Source of the DNA: an uncultured Oscillospiraceae bacterium
Lineage (GTDB): Bacteria; Bacillota; Clostridia; Oscillospirales; Oscillospiraceae
Direction of reading: 5' to 3'
Assembly (NCBI GenBank): GCA_934636655.1
Contig: CAKUAS010000002.1
Location: 62,001-126,000 of the forward strand
Length of the DNA stretch: 64,000 nt
Position numbers and translations under genes: made by a program. Of the stretch, positions 32,441 to 40,866 are shown one piece after another (positions within the stretch are counted from its first letter, which is position 1; every line of letters starts with the position of its first letter). The notes under the pieces are model-generated. The model made no database searches. It had not been told where the DNA came from and was given only the letters and a program-made list of their open reading frames with translations.

Positions 32441-33799
32441 ATGAAGATCGTAATAGTCGGCGCGGGCAAGATAGGCTACTCGCTTGCCGAGGAGCTGACA
32501 AACGAAAATCACGATATAACGGTCGTGGATATCGACAAGGACAAGGTAAAGCTCCTGTCGGACACGCTGGACGTCATGACACTGTGCGGAAACGGCGCGG
32601 CGATATCAATCCAGCGCGAGGCGAATGTCGACGAGAGCGACCTGCTCATCGCCGTCACGGCGCAGGACGAGCTGAACATGCTCGCGTGTATTGTTGCGCG
32701 TAAGCTCGGCTGCAGGAACACGATAGCGCGCGTGCGCAACCTTGAGTACACCGAGCAGCTTTACGTCCTCAAGTCCGAGCTCGGCCTGTCCATGACCATA
32801 AACCCCGAGCTTTTGGCCGCAAAGGAGATATACCGTCTCCTCCAGATACCCGCATTTATAAAGCGTGATACCTTTGCCGAGGGCAAGGCCGAGATCGTTG
32901 AGCTCTTCATCGCCGAGGGAAGCCCGCTCGACGGGCTGCGGCTTGCCGACCTGCGAAAAAAAATAAAAGTCCACGTCCTCATCTGCGCCGTGCTGCGTGA
33001 CGAAAAGGTGTTCATCCCCGACGGTAACTTCGTCCTGCGCAAGGGCGATAAGATCTACGTCACCGCTCCGGCGGCCTCGCTCGTTGAGCTCACGCACGAG
33101 CTCAGGCTGCGCAGCAAAAAGAGCAAAAACGTGCTCATCGTCGGCGGCGGCAGGATCGCCGAGTACCTCGCGCCGATGCTCATCAAGACCGGCACGAGCA
33201 TAAAGCTTATCGAGATGAAGCGCGCAAGGTGCGAGTACCTCGCCGAGAAGTACCCGGAGATGAGCGTCATCTGCTCGGACGGCTCGAGCCAGGCGGTGCT
33301 GAAAACGCACAACATACGGCAGATGGACGCGGTGCTGCCGCTGACGAACATGGACGAGGAGAACATCATCATCGGCATGTTCGCGCGCAAGGTCGGCGTT
33401 CCGCAGCTGCTGACGAAGATAAACCGCCTTGAGTACGGCGAGATACTCGGCGACCGAGGCGCGGACAGTCTGATAAGCCCCAAGAGCCTGTCGACCTACG
33501 CCATCATCCGCTATGTCCGCGCAATGGAGAACACCGGCGGCAGCGCGGTGCTCACCATCCACCGCATAGCCGACGGCGGCGCGGAGGCGCTGGAATTTGC
33601 CGTGACCGACTCGACCGAGCACCTGCACGAGACGCTTATGGACATAAAGCTCAAGCCCGGCATACTGATCGTCTGCATAAACCACATGGGCAAGATCATC
33701 ATCCCCGGCGGCCGCGACACGCTTTCGGCCGGTGATACGGTCGTCATCGTCACGACTGCGGGGCGCGAGATCCTCGACCTCAACGACATATTTGCGTAA
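32441..33799 (+). CDS. trkA: Potassium uptake regulator TrkA
   Basis: The cytosolic nucleotide-binding gating subunit of the Trk potassium channel. The 452-residue protein holds two tandem RCK units, each with an N-terminal NAD-binding fold: VGAGKIGYSLAEEL at about residue 5 and IVGGGRIAEYLAPML at about residue 230, each followed by a TrkA-C domain. Full-length double RCK proteins pair with TrkH. Its stop codon overlaps the TrkH start by one base (TAATG). Confidence 0.95.
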   Translation: MKIVIVGAGKIGYSLAEELTNENHDITVVDIDKDKVKLLSDTLDVMTLCGNGAAISIQREANVDESDLLIAVTAQDELNMLACIVARKLGCRNTIARVRNLEYTEQLYVLKSELGLSMTINPELLAAKEIYRLLQIPAFIKRDTFAEGKAEIVELFIAEGSPLDGLRLADLRKKIKVHVLICAVLRDEKVFIPDGNFVLRKGDKIYVTAPAASLVELTHELRLRSKKSKNVLIVGGGRIAEYLAPMLIKTGTSIKLIEMKRARCEYLAEKYPEMSVICSDGSSQAVLKTHNIRQMDAVLPLTNMDEENIIIGMFARKVGVPQLLTKINRLEYGEILGDRGADSLISPKSLSTYAIIRYVRAMENTGGSAVLTIHRIADGGAEALEFAVTDSTEHLHETLMDIKLKPGILIVCINHMGKIIIPGGRDTLSAGDTVVIVTTAGREILDLNDIFA

Positions 33800-35241
33800 T
33801 GAATATTGGAACGATAAGAAAAACAATAGGCGTCATATTGTGCATCGAAGCGGCGTTCATGCTGCCGCCGTTCGCGCTTGCTGTTGCCGACGGCGACTAT
33901 TCGGCGATGCGCGGTTTTGCCGTCGCCATCGCGGCAGTGCTGATAGTCGGTCTGCCCTGCGGCCTTATCCGCAGCAAGGATCGCCCGCTCGGCGCGCGCG
34001 ACGGCTTTGTGACGGTCGCGCTGGCGTGGATCATCATCTCCCTGTTCGGTGCGGTGCCGTTTTACGTTTCGGACGTGATCCCGAGCATCTCGGGCGCGGT
34101 ATTTGAAACGGTCTCCGGCTTCTCGACCACGGGCGCGACGATCATCGACGATGTGGAGGCCGCGCCGCGTGCAATACTGCTCTGGCGCAGCGTCACCAAC
34201 TGGATCGGCGGCATGGGTGTGCTGGTGTTTCTGCTGGCTATCGCGCCGGTCGCGCGCGAGGGCGGCTCGATGTTCCTGCTGCGCGCGGAGTTCCCGGGGC
34301 CGATGGCGGCAAAGCTCGTGCCGAGGATGCAGAAGTCGGCAAAGCTGCTGTACGAAATATATATAGTAATGACTGTTGCGCAGATCATCCTGCTGCTGCT
34401 CGGCGGCATACCGCTTTTCGACTGCGTGAACATATCGCTCAGCACGGTCTCAACCGGCGGCTTCTGCGTGCGCAACGACAGTATGGCGTCCTACGGCGCC
34501 TACGCACAGAACGTGACGCTTGTTTTCATGACGCTGTGCAGCATGAGCTTCAGCCTGTTTTACTGCGCCGTTGCGCGTGAATTTCTGCGCATCCGCCGCA
34601 GCCGTGAGCTGCGCACGTTCGTGTTTGTCGTCCTTGGCGTGGCGCTGCTCATGGGTATCGACACCGCATCGAAATTCTCAAGCGTCGGTCAGGGCATCCA
34701 CCATACGCTGTTTCAGGTCATTTCCATCATCAGCACGACCTGCTACGTCTCCATTGACGCGGAGTTCTGGTCGCCGTTCGTGTGGGCGATGCTGACGGTC
34801 CTCATGATAACGGGCCCGATGTCGGGCTCCACCGGCGGCGGCATGAAGCTGTCGCGCGTGATGATCCTCGGCAAGAGCACTTACCGTGCCATCGCGCGTA
34901 CCGTCACGCCGAACTCGGTGCACCTGATCCACCTTGACGGTGAGATCGTCGAGGAGGACACTGTGTCCGCGGTCGGCAGCTTTGCGGTGGCCTACTCCAT
35001 GGCGGTCATATTGACGGGCGTTGTGCTGTCGCTCGACGGACTGACGATCGGCGACGGCATGCTTGCCGGCATTTCGAGCCTCAGCAACGTAGGCTACGGC
35101 ATCGACTCGAACACCTTCACCATGGGCGTGTCGAGCCTGAACATCCTGAGCAAAGCGGTTTTGTGCTTTGACATGTTCCTCGGTCGCCTTGAGATATTCC
35201 CGATGCTGATCCTATTTGCCCCCGAAACGTGGAGGAAGTGA
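33799..35241 (+). CDS. trkH: Potassium channel subunit TrkH
   Basis: The 480-residue membrane pore subunit. It shows the four pore-loop repeats with selectivity glycines: ETVSGFSTTGATII, SLSTVSTGGFCV, STTCYVSI and SSLSNVGYG, and the conserved SVTNWIGGMGVLVFLLAI and MSGSTGGGMKLSR. The gene is translationally coupled to trkA. An R2 repeat begins 5 bp after the stop, with no separate terminator; the repeat palindromes may serve that role. Confidence 0.95.
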   Translation: MNIGTIRKTIGVILCIEAAFMLPPFALAVADGDYSAMRGFAVAIAAVLIVGLPCGLIRSKDRPLGARDGFVTVALAWIIISLFGAVPFYVSDVIPSISGAVFETVSGFSTTGATIIDDVEAAPRAILLWRSVTNWIGGMGVLVFLLAIAPVAREGGSMFLLRAEFPGPMAAKLVPRMQKSAKLLYEIYIVMTVAQIILLLLGGIPLFDCVNISLSTVSTGGFCVRNDSMASYGAYAQNVTLVFMTLCSMSFSLFYCAVAREFLRIRRSRELRTFVFVVLGVALLMGIDTASKFSSVGQGIHHTLFQVISIISTTCYVSIDAEFWSPFVWAMLTVLMITGPMSGSTGGGMKLSRVMILGKSTYRAIARTVTPNSVHLIHLDGEIVEEDTVSAVGSFAVAYSMAVILTGVVLSLDGLTIGDGMLAGISSLSNVGYGIDSNTFTMGVSSLNILSKAVLCFDMFLGRLEIFPMLILFAPETWRK

Positions 35242-35245
35242 GTAT

Positions 35246-35324
35246 TGCCTTCCGCTTGAGTAGAAGCTGTTGCCATTGCCTTCCCCTTGAGGGGAAGGTG
35301 TCGGCAGAGCCGACGGATGAGGTG
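35246..35324 (+). repeat. R2 double module, left of the DUF559 gene
   Basis: A half module (GCCTTCCGCTTGAGTAGAAG) is followed by a full one at 35278-35324: CCTTCCCC-TTGA-GGGGAAGG, then TGTCGGC-AGA-GCCGACGG and ATGAGGTG. The final GAGGTG with a second GAGGTG at 35333 gives the ribosome site of the following gene. Confidence 0.85.
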
Positions 35325-35342
35325 AAAAAATCGAGGTGACCT

Positions 35343-35708
35343 ATGAACCGCAACAATGCCGAACTTACCAAATTCGCGCAGCAGCTGCGTAAAAATATGA
35401 CAAAAGAAGAACGCCGGCTGTGGTATGATTTTTTGAAGCTCCAGCCGATCACTTTCAACCGTCAAAAGGTCATAGGCCGCTGCATAGTGGATTTCTATTG
35501 TGCGCGGGCAAAGCTTGTCATAGAGCTCGACGGTTCGCAGCATTGTGAAGAGGACGGCAAGGCCAAAGATGCCGAGCGGGACGAGTACCTGCACGGCTTG
35601 GGCCTTACTGTGTGCCGATATTCTAATCTTGATGTGATGCGAAACTTTGAGGGCGTGTGCACGGATATATTGATTCATATAAAGGAGTGTTTGCCTGACG
35701 GCAAATGA
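35343..35708 (+). CDS. DUF559 endonuclease-domain protein inside R2 repeats
   Basis: A 121-residue protein of the DUF559 family, related to very-short-patch repair (Vsr) and other PD-(D/E)XK nucleases. The core is NMTKEERRLWYDFLK, IVDFYCARAKLVIELDGSQH with the acidic catalytic residues, then DAERDEYLHGLGLTVCRYSN. The gene is bracketed by R2 modules in opposite orientation, and a deleted relative with the same 3' end (LPDGK then stop) lies at 38916-38945. No methyltransferase is adjacent, which argues against a restriction system. A role in repeat mobility or maintenance is inference. Confidence 0.88.
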   Translation: MNRNNAELTKFAQQLRKNMTKEERRLWYDFLKLQPITFNRQKVIGRCIVDFYCARAKLVIELDGSQHCEEDGKAKDAERDEYLHGLGLTVCRYSNLDVMRNFEGVCTDILIHIKECLPDGK

Positions 35709-35716
35709 TTTAATAA

Positions 35717-35773
35717 CACCTCATCCGTCACCTGACGGTGACACCTTCCCCTCACGCTCCGCTAGGGGAAGGC
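35717..35773 (-). repeat. R2 module in inverse orientation, right of the DUF559 gene
   Basis: CACCTCATCCGTC, then a CACCTGACGGTG palindrome, ACACCTTCCCCTC and the inverse GGGGAAGGC. It closes the element opened at 35246; GCAACGCGCCCGA follows, as it does at the second locus near 39010. Confidence 0.8.
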
Positions 35774-35802
35774 AACGCGCCCGACAACACCTCCGCGCCC
35801 CC

Positions 35803-35882
35803 ATGCCTTCCCCTTGAGTGAAAGCTATTGCCCCTGCCTTCCCCTTGAGGGGAAGGTGTCGGCGGAGCCGACGGATGAGGTG
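35803..35882 (+). repeat. R2 double module
   Basis: A half module (GCCTTCCCCTTGAGTGAAAG) and a complete one (CCTTCCCC-TTGA-GGGGAAGG, GTCGGC-GGA-GCCGAC, GGATGAGGTG). The following 35883-35966 holds the palindrome GTGCGCTTTGCGCAC, TTATTCACTATT repeats and GCAGGC-GTA-GCCTGC, but no gene. Confidence 0.8.
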
Positions 35883-35966
35883 AAATCAAATCCGTGCGCT
35901 TTGCGCACACCACACTTATTCACTATTATTTATTCACTATTCACTTGCAGGCGTAGCCTGCGTTTT

Positions 35967-36013
35967 GCCTTCCCCTTGAGGGGAAGGTGTCGGCGAAGCC
36001 GACGGATGAGGTG
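35967..36013 (+). repeat. R2 single module
   Basis: A third forward module with CCTTCCCC-TTGA-GGGGAAGG and GTCGGC-GAA-GCCGAC ending GATGAGGTG. Between it and the S-layer gene promoter (36014-36114) only AT-rich sequence is seen. Confidence 0.8.
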
Positions 36014-36114
36014 GCCTCGTTTGCGCCCTCCACCACCCACCACGCCACCCAAATTTGCAACCGAATTGCAACCATATTACATCAATTTGCCACCAAAAAA
36101 ATTATTAAAAATGC

Positions 36115-36143
36115 TTGAAACATGCCGTAGCGTATGCTATAAT
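36115..36143 (+). promoter_or_regulatory. SigA-type promoter for the S-layer protein gene
   Basis: TTGAAA (36115-36120), a 17-bp spacer and TATAAT (36138-36143), giving a leader of about 90 bases. Confidence 0.8.
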
Positions 36144-36241
36144 CAAGAAAAATATGTTTGAAGTGGATTTACGTCCGTATTCAAGCGTATTTGACAAAAC
36201 TTTTTCAACCCAATATCTTAAACGGAGGTAAACAAGAGAAA

Positions 36242-38638
36242 ATGAAAAAGAGACTGTTGAGCATGCTGATGGCTGTTCTCATGATTGCATCTCTGGTTCC
36301 GGCTGTTGCAATGGCAGACGGCGCCCATGCGAATTGTGATGTTCTGTCCGTCAACATCGCCGTTGACGCTGCTAAGAAGCAGCCCGGCATCGAGTTTGAG
36401 TATTGCAACAGCGATAGCACTAAAGACCATAACGTAATACTCAAGGACCTTAAGGTCACACCGTTCGCAGAGGCAAGTGATATCTGCCTCCGCCACAGCA
36501 CCAAGACTGTTGAGCTGCAGGCTGCTACCTGCGACAAGCCCAGCATCAAGCTTACTTACTGCCCTGTTTGCGGCACTGCAGCTGCTGATGCACTTCAGAT
36601 CAGCTGGAAGAACGTTGGTCATTCTTACACCAAGTTCGTTGTGAAGCAGGCTCCTACTTGCGAGGAACCCGGCTGGGGCTACACTGTCTGCGACAAGTGC
36701 GGCGAGCCTGAGCTCGTAGTTGGCTACTATGGCGAAAATGACAACTTCCACGGCGCAGCGTACTACCTCTACTACGGCAAGGAAGAAAGTGACGTTACCA
36801 CTGCGGCTCGTGATGCAGTTATGAAGCAGTTTAACCCCACCAATCCTGGTCATGAGAGCAAGGATGCTTACGTCACTCCGACCAAGGATGTATATGTAGA
36901 TACTTGGAAGGTTGATGAGCTTCATGGTGGTCAAGTTGGCTATGTTGACAGTGTTCTCACCTACAGAGCAGCTGTTGAGCCGACTCATGCAAATACCATT
37001 AATGGTGGAGTAGTTGTCAATGAAGACGGCTCTGTCACGGTAATGCCGTACACCAGCGTTTCTCAAACCAGCTATGCTGAATACGACAAAAAAGGCAATG
37101 TCATTGATGGAGCAGGCTACTCTGGCGACAAATACTGCCCCGACTGCGGCGACAAAGTTGCGGGTGCTCCCCTTCCGGGTCTGAATGAAGTCCACAAGAT
37201 GGATCTTAAGCAGGCTGGCTATGCACCTTACATTGACAATAAGGGCATTAAGCATGACGGCAAGACCGATGTTTGGACCTGCAGGGATTGCGGTGACAAG
37301 GACTTCGGCGGCAAAACTATTGCATATTCTGCATACTATCCCAATGAAGGCACGAGACTTCCCAACGTTGCTAATTATGTTGAAGGCGATCTCTTCGTTC
37401 TGAACAAGATAGCTGCTACCTGCGAAGTCAAGGGCTACACCGGCGATACTTACAAGGTCATTAAGGGCAATTGGAGCCTGGTTGCAGCAGGAGAAGAGAC
37501 TCCGGCACTTGACCACCAGCTCAAGAAGATAGAGTCCAAGGCTCCTACCTGCACTGAGATCGGCTGGACTTGCAGCAACTACTACATCTGCACTCGCGAG
37601 GGTTGCAATCACCATCAGGGCACTGCAGTTGCAATTCCTGCAACTATCCATAGCGATCTTTATTTCGGCGCAGCAAATGTCAAGCTCGTTGACATTGTTG
37701 CACCTACCTGCAAAAACACTGGTCTGACCGCTTATGTATGCACAGCATGCAATGAGGTTCTTGATATTGCTGAGCGCGTTCCCGCAGTTCCTCACACCGC
37801 TGGCGATCCCGTCAACGTTAAGGCAGCAACCTGCACTGAAGACGGCTACACCGGCGATTCCGTCTGCAAGTGGTGCGGCAAGGTCCTCAAGGCTGGCGAA
37901 GTAGTCAAGGCTGCTGGTCACACTCCTGAGGAAGTTGCAGCAGTTGCAGCAACCTGCACCGAGACCGGCCTGACCGCTGGCTCCAAGTGCTCCGTCTGCG
38001 GCGAAGTTCTCACCGCTCAGGAAGTTGTTCCTGCACTCGGCCACGACTTCAAGGATGGCAAGTGCACCCGCTGCGGCGCAGCTGATCCCGACTATGTAGC
38101 ACCTGTTGTCAACCCGTTCAAGGACGTTGAGAAGACCAGCCCCTACTACGATGCAATCATCTGGGCAGCAGACAAGGGCGTAACCGCAGGCAAGACTGCC
38201 GACACCTTCGGCATCAACGACGGCTGCACTCGTGCACAGATCGTTACCTTCCTGTACCGCGCAGCAGGTTCCCCCGAGGTTTCCGCTGACGTAGTAAACC
38301 CGTTCACCGACGTAAGCAAGGACAGCGAGTTCTACAATGCCATCATGTGGGCAGTAGAGAAGAAGATCACTGCCGGCACCACCGCAACCACCTTCAGCCC
38401 GAATGCAATCTGCACTCGTGGCCAGATCGTGACCTTCCTGTTCCGCGCTTCCGGCGCTGAGAAGGTTGAGGCTGACGTGAACTTCACCGACGTTGCAGCC
38501 GGCTCCTACTGCTACGACGCAGTTGCATGGGCAGTTGCAAACGAGATCACCGCTGGCAAGACCGCAACCACGTTTGCTCCCAACGATACCTGCACTCGTG
38601 GCCAGGCTGTCACCTTCATCTACCGCGCATCCAAGTAA
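36242..38638 (+). CDS. S-layer-homology surface protein with Cys-pair repeats
   Basis: A secreted cell-surface protein of 798 residues. It has a Sec signal peptide (MKKRLLSMLMAVLMIASLVP, cleavage near AVAMA) and three SLH domains at about residues 623-680, 686-740 and 745-798 (NPFKDVEKTSPYYDAIIWA, NPFTDVSKDSEFYNAIMWA, NFTDVAAGSYCYDAVAWA) that would anchor it to wall polymers. Between them lie repeats of the form ATCTExGxT-x-CxxCG ending GH, with many Cys-x-x-Cys pairs (CPVCG, CDKCG, CPDCG, CRDCG, CKWCG, CSVCG, CTRCG). The function of the repeats is unknown. ATG 36242 gives the signal peptide directly; GGAGG lies about 14 bp upstream. Confidence 0.9.
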   Translation: MKKRLLSMLMAVLMIASLVPAVAMADGAHANCDVLSVNIAVDAAKKQPGIEFEYCNSDSTKDHNVILKDLKVTPFAEASDICLRHSTKTVELQAATCDKPSIKLTYCPVCGTAAADALQISWKNVGHSYTKFVVKQAPTCEEPGWGYTVCDKCGEPELVVGYYGENDNFHGAAYYLYYGKEESDVTTAARDAVMKQFNPTNPGHESKDAYVTPTKDVYVDTWKVDELHGGQVGYVDSVLTYRAAVEPTHANTINGGVVVNEDGSVTVMPYTSVSQTSYAEYDKKGNVIDGAGYSGDKYCPDCGDKVAGAPLPGLNEVHKMDLKQAGYAPYIDNKGIKHDGKTDVWTCRDCGDKDFGGKTIAYSAYYPNEGTRLPNVANYVEGDLFVLNKIAATCEVKGYTGDTYKVIKGNWSLVAAGEETPALDHQLKKIESKAPTCTEIGWTCSNYYICTREGCNHHQGTAVAIPATIHSDLYFGAANVKLVDIVAPTCKNTGLTAYVCTACNEVLDIAERVPAVPHTAGDPVNVKAATCTEDGYTGDSVCKWCGKVLKAGEVVKAAGHTPEEVAAVAATCTETGLTAGSKCSVCGEVLTAQEVVPALGHDFKDGKCTRCGAADPDYVAPVVNPFKDVEKTSPYYDAIIWAADKGVTAGKTADTFGINDGCTRAQIVTFLYRAAGSPEVSADVVNPFTDVSKDSEFYNAIMWAVEKKITAGTTATTFSPNAICTRGQIVTFLFRASGAEKVEADVNFTDVAAGSYCYDAVAWAVANEITAGKTATTFAPNDTCTRGQAVTFIYRASK

Positions 38639-38715
38639 TAATCCGCAATTCTAACGAAGCTTAGAGATTTAATTAACTTGTCTCTTGTTATAACTATTCG
38701 TTATGTTGCATAAAA

Positions 38716-38759
38716 GCAGCGCCGCAGTGGTAACCCCACTGCGGCGTTGTGATTTTTTT
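38716..38759 (+). terminator. Terminator after the S-layer gene
   Basis: CGCCGCAGTGG and CCACTGCGGCG form an 11-bp stem (38720-38746), followed after GTTGTGA by seven T. An R1 repeat end starts in the T run. Confidence 0.85.
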
Positions 38760-38831
38760 AGAGGCGCATTGACGCAGCCGCGGATACGCATATTGCCGGT
38801 GCCCGGTATCGAAACTGCCGGCGAAACCGCC
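38754..38831. repeat. R1 left-end fragment, copy D
   Basis: TTTTTTTAGAGGCGCATTGA, then CGCAGCCGCGGATACGCATA, TTGCCGGTGCCCGGTATCGA and AACTGCC. It is one end only; an R2 module begins 10 bp later. Confidence 0.7.
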
Positions 38832-38840
38832 GCACCCCAT

Positions 38841-39010
38841 GCCTTCCCCTTGAGGGGAGTTCCGGCGAAACCGGCGCGGCGGACATTACCGACTGTTTTA
38901 CATGGTTTCCACCGCTTTATAAGGAGTTTGCCTGACGGCAAATGATCTGGTGACACCTCATCTGTCACCTGACGGTGCCACCTTCCCCTCCGGCTTCGCG
39001 AGGGGAAGGC
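38841..39010. mobile_element. Deleted DUF559/R2 element
   Basis: A truncated forward module (GCCTTCCCCTTGAGGGGAGT) is followed by unrelated-looking sequence, then the last codons of a DUF559 gene at 38916-38945 (TTTGCCTGACGGCAAATGA, encoding LPDGK and stop as in the intact copy) and an inverse R2 module (38955-39010) ending GGGGAAGGCAAACGCGCCCG. The order equals the locus at 35246-35790, with most of the nuclease gene lost. Confidence 0.7.
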
Positions 39011-39041
39011 AAACGCGCCCGAGACCTGCGCCGCATCCCAA

Positions 39042-39122
39042 TTGCCTTCCCCTTGAGTAGAAGCTGTTGCCCTTGCCTTCCCCTTTGAGGGGAAGGTGTC
39101 GGCGGAGCCGACGGATGAGGTG
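39042..39122 (+). repeat. R2 double module
   Basis: GCCTTCCCCTTGAGTAGAAG plus a full module with CCTTCCCC-TTTGA-GGGGAAGG and GTCGGC-GGA-GCCGAC, ending GATGAGGTG. It occupies the same relative position as 35803-35882 does at the first locus. Confidence 0.8.
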
Positions 39123-39160
39123 TTTTTCAGAAGCGTATCGGTACTATCAAAACCGCCACT

Positions 39161-39190
39161 AAAAAAGCTCCCCACACAAGGGGAGCTTTT
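39161..39190 (-). terminator. Terminator of the DUF2156-truA operon
   Basis: On the minus strand AAAAGCTCCCC, loop TTGTGT and GGGGAGCTTTTTT: an 11-bp stem with six T, 14 bp after the truA stop. Confidence 0.9.
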
Positions 39191-39203
39191 GAAATAATAT
39201 GCG

Positions 39204-39941
39204 CTAATAGAAAATCTCCCACAGGCATAGACCCTGCGCCGGGACGGTCGGCCCCGCGTTTTCGCGCACCTTTGAATCCAGCGCGTACCTCACATCCTCG
39301 GCGCTCATCCGATGCGCGCCCGCCTCGAGAAGCGTTCCGACGATTATTCGCACCATGTTGTACAAAAATCCGTTGCCCGAAACGGTGAAGCGTATCTCCT
39401 CGCCGTGCCGTGTAATATCGATCGCATCTATCCGCCGCACGGCGGATTTTTTCATGCGCTTATTCGACTGAAACGCCGTAAAATCGTGCTCGCCGAGCAA
39501 AATTTTCGCGGCACTCTCCATCGCGGCAACGTCCAGCGCCTCGCTGACGCGGTACATGAATTTGCGCTCGAAAACGTTCGGCACCTCGCTGTTTTGAACT
39601 CGGTAAATGTACGTTTTCCCGACGCAGCTCAGACGCGCGTGGAATCTCGGCGCGGCGATCGTCAGATCATTTGCCGCGATGTCCTCCGGCAGCGAGATAC
39701 GCAGCCGAGATAGAATTTCCTGCACCGTGAGCTCCGTTGCCGCGCGGAACGATACGACTTGCATCCGCGCGTGCGCTCCGGCGTCTGTACGCCCCGAGCC
39801 GCTGACCTCGACGCTCTGGCCGAGAATGCGCGAAAGCGCGCCCTCGACTTTTGCCTGTATTGTGTTTTCCGTGTTGCCCTGGCGCTGCCAGCCGCGGTAT
39901 CGCGTGCCGTCGTAGCTCAGGGTGAGTTTGTAGTTATTCAT
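39204..39941 (-). CDS. truA: tRNA pseudouridine(38-40) synthase
   Basis: Isomerises uridines 38-40 in the tRNA anticodon arm. The 245-residue protein has LSYDGTRYRGWQRQGNT at the N-terminus, the catalytic Asp in SGSGRTDAGAHARMQV and the C-terminal FLYNMVRIIVGTLLEAG. Its start overlaps the preceding gene by 8 bp, giving a two-gene operon. Confidence 0.96.
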   Translation of the reverse strand: MNNYKLTLSYDGTRYRGWQRQGNTENTIQAKVEGALSRILGQSVEVSGSGRTDAGAHARMQVVSFRAATELTVQEILSRLRISLPEDIAANDLTIAAPRFHARLSCVGKTYIYRVQNSEVPNVFERKFMYRVSEALDVAAMESAAKILLGEHDFTAFQSNKRMKKSAVRRIDAIDITRHGEEIRFTVSGNGFLYNMVRIIVGTLLEAGAHRMSAEDVRYALDSKVRENAGPTVPAQGLCLWEIFY

Positions 39942-40806
39942 AGCTGAGCCTGAACTTTTTCAGCATATACGCCGGGAAGTACGACTGCTTTGCCTGACGC
40001 AGTCCCTCGTCGCCGACGTCGTCCTCACGGTTGATGAATTGTACGCCGCATTTTTCGAGCTCCGTTTTCGCGAACATGCAGTTTATCATCTGGAACGCGC
40101 CCTTGTATTCGCGCTTGGCCTTTTCAATGTGTACGATCAGAGTGTCGCCCATCACCTCGCCGATGCAGAATGCCGCGATATCGTCGCCGTTATACAGCGC
40201 ATAGCCCGTGCAGCCGTAGGCGGCAAAATCGTCGAGCACCTCGCGCGTGTGGTCGTTTTCGTACATGGCCAGCTCGCTGAGCCCGGTGTCGGACCAGTCG
40301 TGCGCGCAGCACTCGGCGATCCGATGCGCGTTCTCGGGCGTGATCGGCTCAAGACGGCAGTCGGGGTAGAGCTTTTCAAACTGGTGGATGAGGTTGCGCT
40401 TTTTGCTGTATTTTTTCCCGGCGAGGTAGGCCAGATCCTCAGCCTTGTACATGTAGTCGGCTATGTCCGGCTCCTCGACGGCGGTGAACTCAAACTCCTG
40501 CCGCAGCTCGGGCAGTGCGTCTTCGGGAACAAGACTCATGGTAAGCTTGCCGCCGACGGCCTTGCGCAGTGCCCGGACGCGCTCGCGCAGACTCCCATTG
40601 CCCAGCGGCAGCAAATAGTCGTATCCGTCGCCAAGGCGCGATCTTTCGCGCATAAATAGTATTCCGTCCGATATTTTGTATTCGTAACCGAATCTGTCGG
40701 CCCACATGAACACGCCCAGCACCGAGTAGTCGCACGAGCGATATTGTGCGCGCAGGTACGGGCGCAGTGCGCCGACGTCCGAAAGTGTGATTTTTTTGAA
40801 ATCCAA
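39934..40806 (-). CDS. DUF2156 acyltransferase-like protein
   Basis: A 290-residue protein resembling the DUF2156 domain (a doubled GNAT fold, also found at the C-terminus of lysyl-phosphatidylglycerol synthases). It has RSCDYSVLGVFMWADRFGYEY, KKYSKKRNLIHQFEKLYPDC (20 residues) and FINREDDVGDEGLRQAKQSY with YMLKKFRLSY at the end. The exact acceptor is unknown. TTG 40806 with AAGAGGT upstream is chosen, because the ATG at 40839 lies inside the -10 box and would not be transcribed. Confidence 0.82.
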   Translation of the reverse strand: MDFKKITLSDVGALRPYLRAQYRSCDYSVLGVFMWADRFGYEYKISDGILFMRERSRLGDGYDYLLPLGNGSLRERVRALRKAVGGKLTMSLVPEDALPELRQEFEFTAVEEPDIADYMYKAEDLAYLAGKKYSKKRNLIHQFEKLYPDCRLEPITPENAHRIAECCAHDWSDTGLSELAMYENDHTREVLDDFAAYGCTGYALYNGDDIAAFCIGEVMGDTLIVHIEKAKREYKGAFQMINCMFAKTELEKCGVQFINREDDVGDEGLRQAKQSYFPAYMLKKFRLSYE

Positions 40807-40837
40807 AGGGAGATACCTCTTTTCACATGATGCGGTC

Positions 40838-40866
40838 ATTATAACAAATGGCCGCGAAAATAACAA
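40838..40866 (-). promoter_or_regulatory. SigA-type promoter of the DUF2156-truA operon
   Basis: On the minus strand TTGTTA (40866-40861), a 17-bp spacer and TATAAT (40843-40838). Its position decides the start codon of the DUF2156 gene. Confidence 0.8.

Noticed and set aside
35343..35708. Restriction or Vsr mismatch-repair system
   Set aside because: No DNA methyltransferase lies nearby and the gene is embedded in repeats; the nuclease fold alone does not show a restriction role.
35246..39122. Possible CRISPR array from the repeated CCTTCCCC modules
   Set aside because: Spacing is irregular, modules occur in both orientations, no regular spacers and no cas genes are present.
39934..40866. 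Longer N-terminus of the DUF2156 protein
   Set aside because: The upstream ATG lies in the -10 box of a good promoter, so it would not be in the mRNA; the TTG at 40806 has a ribosome site.
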